The notes beneath the pieces are model-generated. The model ran no database searches. It was not told where the DNA came from and saw only the letters and a program-made list of their open reading frames with translations. DNA of 7,015 bases. Origin: DASUSF01 sp036375275 (GTDB lineage: Bacteria; Pseudomonadota; Alphaproteobacteria; Geminicoccales; Geminicoccaceae). The stretch is taken from contig DASUSF010000301.1 in NCBI GenBank assembly GCA_036375275.1, positions 1 to 7,015 of the forward strand. Reading direction: 5' to 3'. Each line of letters opens with the position of its first letter. Within the stretch, counting starts at the first letter, position 1. The position numbers and the translations under genes are program-made. Shown in pieces: positions 6,051 to 7,015 of the stretch.

Positions 6051-6086
6051 CGCCCGGACGGCGGTAGCCCGCGAGAGAGGAGAGCC

Positions 6087-6971
6087 TTGGCGACCGTCAC
6101 GATCCCGCCCGCCGACGAGCTGCCGAGCGCCGCCCGGAGCGGCCGCGTCGGCGACTTCAGCCGCCGCCACCCGACCATGGTGCTCGGCCTCGTGATCCTC
6201 GCCGCGCTGGTCGTCTGCGCCTTCGCCGCGCCGCTCCTGACGGCGCGGGACCCGATCGCGATCGACGTCATCAATCGCCTGAAGGCGCCGTCGGGCGAGC
6301 ACCCGTTCGGCACCGACATGATGGGCCGGAGCGTGTTCAGCCGGACCATCTACGGCGCCCAGATCTCGCTCCTGGTCGGGCTCTCCGTGGCCTTCGCCGC
6401 GACCACGATCGGGCTCGCCTTCGGGCTGCTCGCGGGCTTCGTCCGGTTCGTCGACGTGGTCGTCATGCGGATCATGGACGGGCTGATGGCGATCCCCTCG
6501 GTGCTGCTTGCGATCGCCTTCATGGCGCTCGCCGGCTCGAGCATCCGGAACATCATCATCGCGATCACGATCCCCGAGGTGCCCCGGGTCACGCGCCTCG
6601 TGCGCGGCATCGTCATGAGCGTCCGCGAGCAGCCGTTCGTCGAGGCGGCGGTGGCGATCGGGACGCGGGATCTTCGCCTGCTCAGCCGGCACATCCTGCC
6701 GACCACGATCACGCCCCTGACCGTGCAGGCGACCTACATTTCCGCGTCCGCGATCATCTCCGAAGCCTACCTCAGCTTCCTTGGCGCCGGCACGCCGCCC
6801 GAGATCCCGAGCTGGGGCAACATCGTCGCCGAGGGCCGGGCGCTGTTCACGGTGGCGCCGTGGACGGTGCTGATCCCGAGCGTGTTCCTCGCGCTCACCG
6901 TGCTCGCGGTGAACATCGTCGGCGACGGGCTCCGCGACCACCTCGACCCGAAGATGGCGCGCCGCATGTAG
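6087..6971 (+). CDS. Peptide-type ABC importer permease, DppC/OppC-like
   Basis: This 294-residue inner-membrane permease is the partner of the DppB-like protein. After a short cytoplasmic N-terminus comes the RRHPTMVLGLVIL region and first helix (about 30-50). The family motif HPFGTDMMGRSVFSR (72-86), leading into YGAQISLLVG (89-98), is clear. Later helices lie near 95-118, 134-150, 208-225 and 257-279. The EAA loop that docks on the ATPases reads EAAVAIG (186-192) to ILP (203-205). The C-terminus VGDGLRDHLDPKMARR is typical of DppC. The start is TTG at 6087, supported by AGGAG at 6078-6082 and by normal family length; no in-frame ATG or GTG fits better. It is the last rightward gene in the window. 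The ATPases that usually follow DppC in such operons are instead on the opposite strand beyond the hydrolase. Confidence 0.96.
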   Translation: MATVTIPPADELPSAARSGRVGDFSRRHPTMVLGLVILAALVVCAFAAPLLTARDPIAIDVINRLKAPSGEHPFGTDMMGRSVFSRTIYGAQISLLVGLSVAFAATTIGLAFGLLAGFVRFVDVVVMRIMDGLMAIPSVLLAIAFMALAGSSIRNIIIAITIPEVPRVTRLVRGIVMSVREQPFVEAAVAIGTRDLRLLSRHILPTTITPLTVQATYISASAIISEAYLSFLGAGTPPEIPSWGNIVAEGRALFTVAPWTVLIPSVFLALTVLAVNIVGDGLRDHLDPKMARRM

Positions 6972-7015
6972 ACCCGCCGCCGCTCGGCCGGCCCGGCCCC
7001 GCGTCTGATCGCCGA

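Noticed and set aside
5778..6941. 387-codon minus-strand open frame opposite the permeases
   Set aside because: Its Asp/Arg/Glu/His-rich run is the reverse reading of hydrophobic membrane segments; not a plausible protein.
6972..7015. GC-rich GGCCGG/CCGGCC dyad after the last permease gene as a terminator
   Set aside because: The arms leave only a 1-nt loop, no T-run follows, and the window ends too soon to judge whether the operon continues.

Overview
The window is GC-rich bacterial chromosome, roughly two-thirds G+C by eye. The genes are tightly packed and use GTG and TTG starts as well as ATG. The periplasmic binding protein has a cleavable Sec signal with no lipobox cysteine, so the host is Gram-negative. 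Protein style and base composition suggest an alphaproteobacterium (Rhodospirillales/Hyphomicrobiales-like), but that is inference; no rRNA, tRNA or taxon-specific marker is present. I see no mobile element, CRISPR array, tRNA or rRNA.

Layout. Two gene blocks diverge from a 197-bp intergenic region (3096-3292). Leftward (minus strand) are a gamma-glutamyltransferase-family Ntn-hydrolase (3095-1509), an OppD/DppD-type ABC ATPase (1525-431) and an OppF/DppF-type ATPase (438 to position 1, cut by the window edge). These three overlap by 17 and 8 nt and read as one translationally coupled unit. Rightward are a family-5 (peptide/nickel/opine type) periplasmic solute-binding protein (3293-4882), a DppB-type permease (5046-5993) and a DppC-type permease (6087-6971). 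Their spacers are 163 and 93 nt and contain strong inverted repeats. The last 44 bases (6972-7015) are a GC-rich tail with no supported feature.

How the genes work together. The five transport genes make one complete peptide-type ABC importer: binding protein, two permeases and two ATPases. The ATPases sit on the opposite strand from the membrane parts, with the hydrolase first in the ATPase operon. The simple reading is uptake of a small peptide, gamma-glutamyl compound or other amide, followed by cytoplasmic hydrolysis, because the hydrolase has no signal peptide. The hydrolase keeps the catalytic threonine and the GG loop. It appears to lack the residues that hold the glutamyl group in classical GGT, so its substrate may not be a gamma-glutamyl compound.

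The components belong to well-known families, and I do not see a wholly new system. The parts most worth a second look are the 163-nt leader before the first permease, which holds two hairpins and a 14-codon mini-ORF made of three 12-bp tandem repeats that ends 4 nt before the permease start; the hairpins placed just after two stop codons; and the divergent promoter region with a palindrome over a predicted -10 box.
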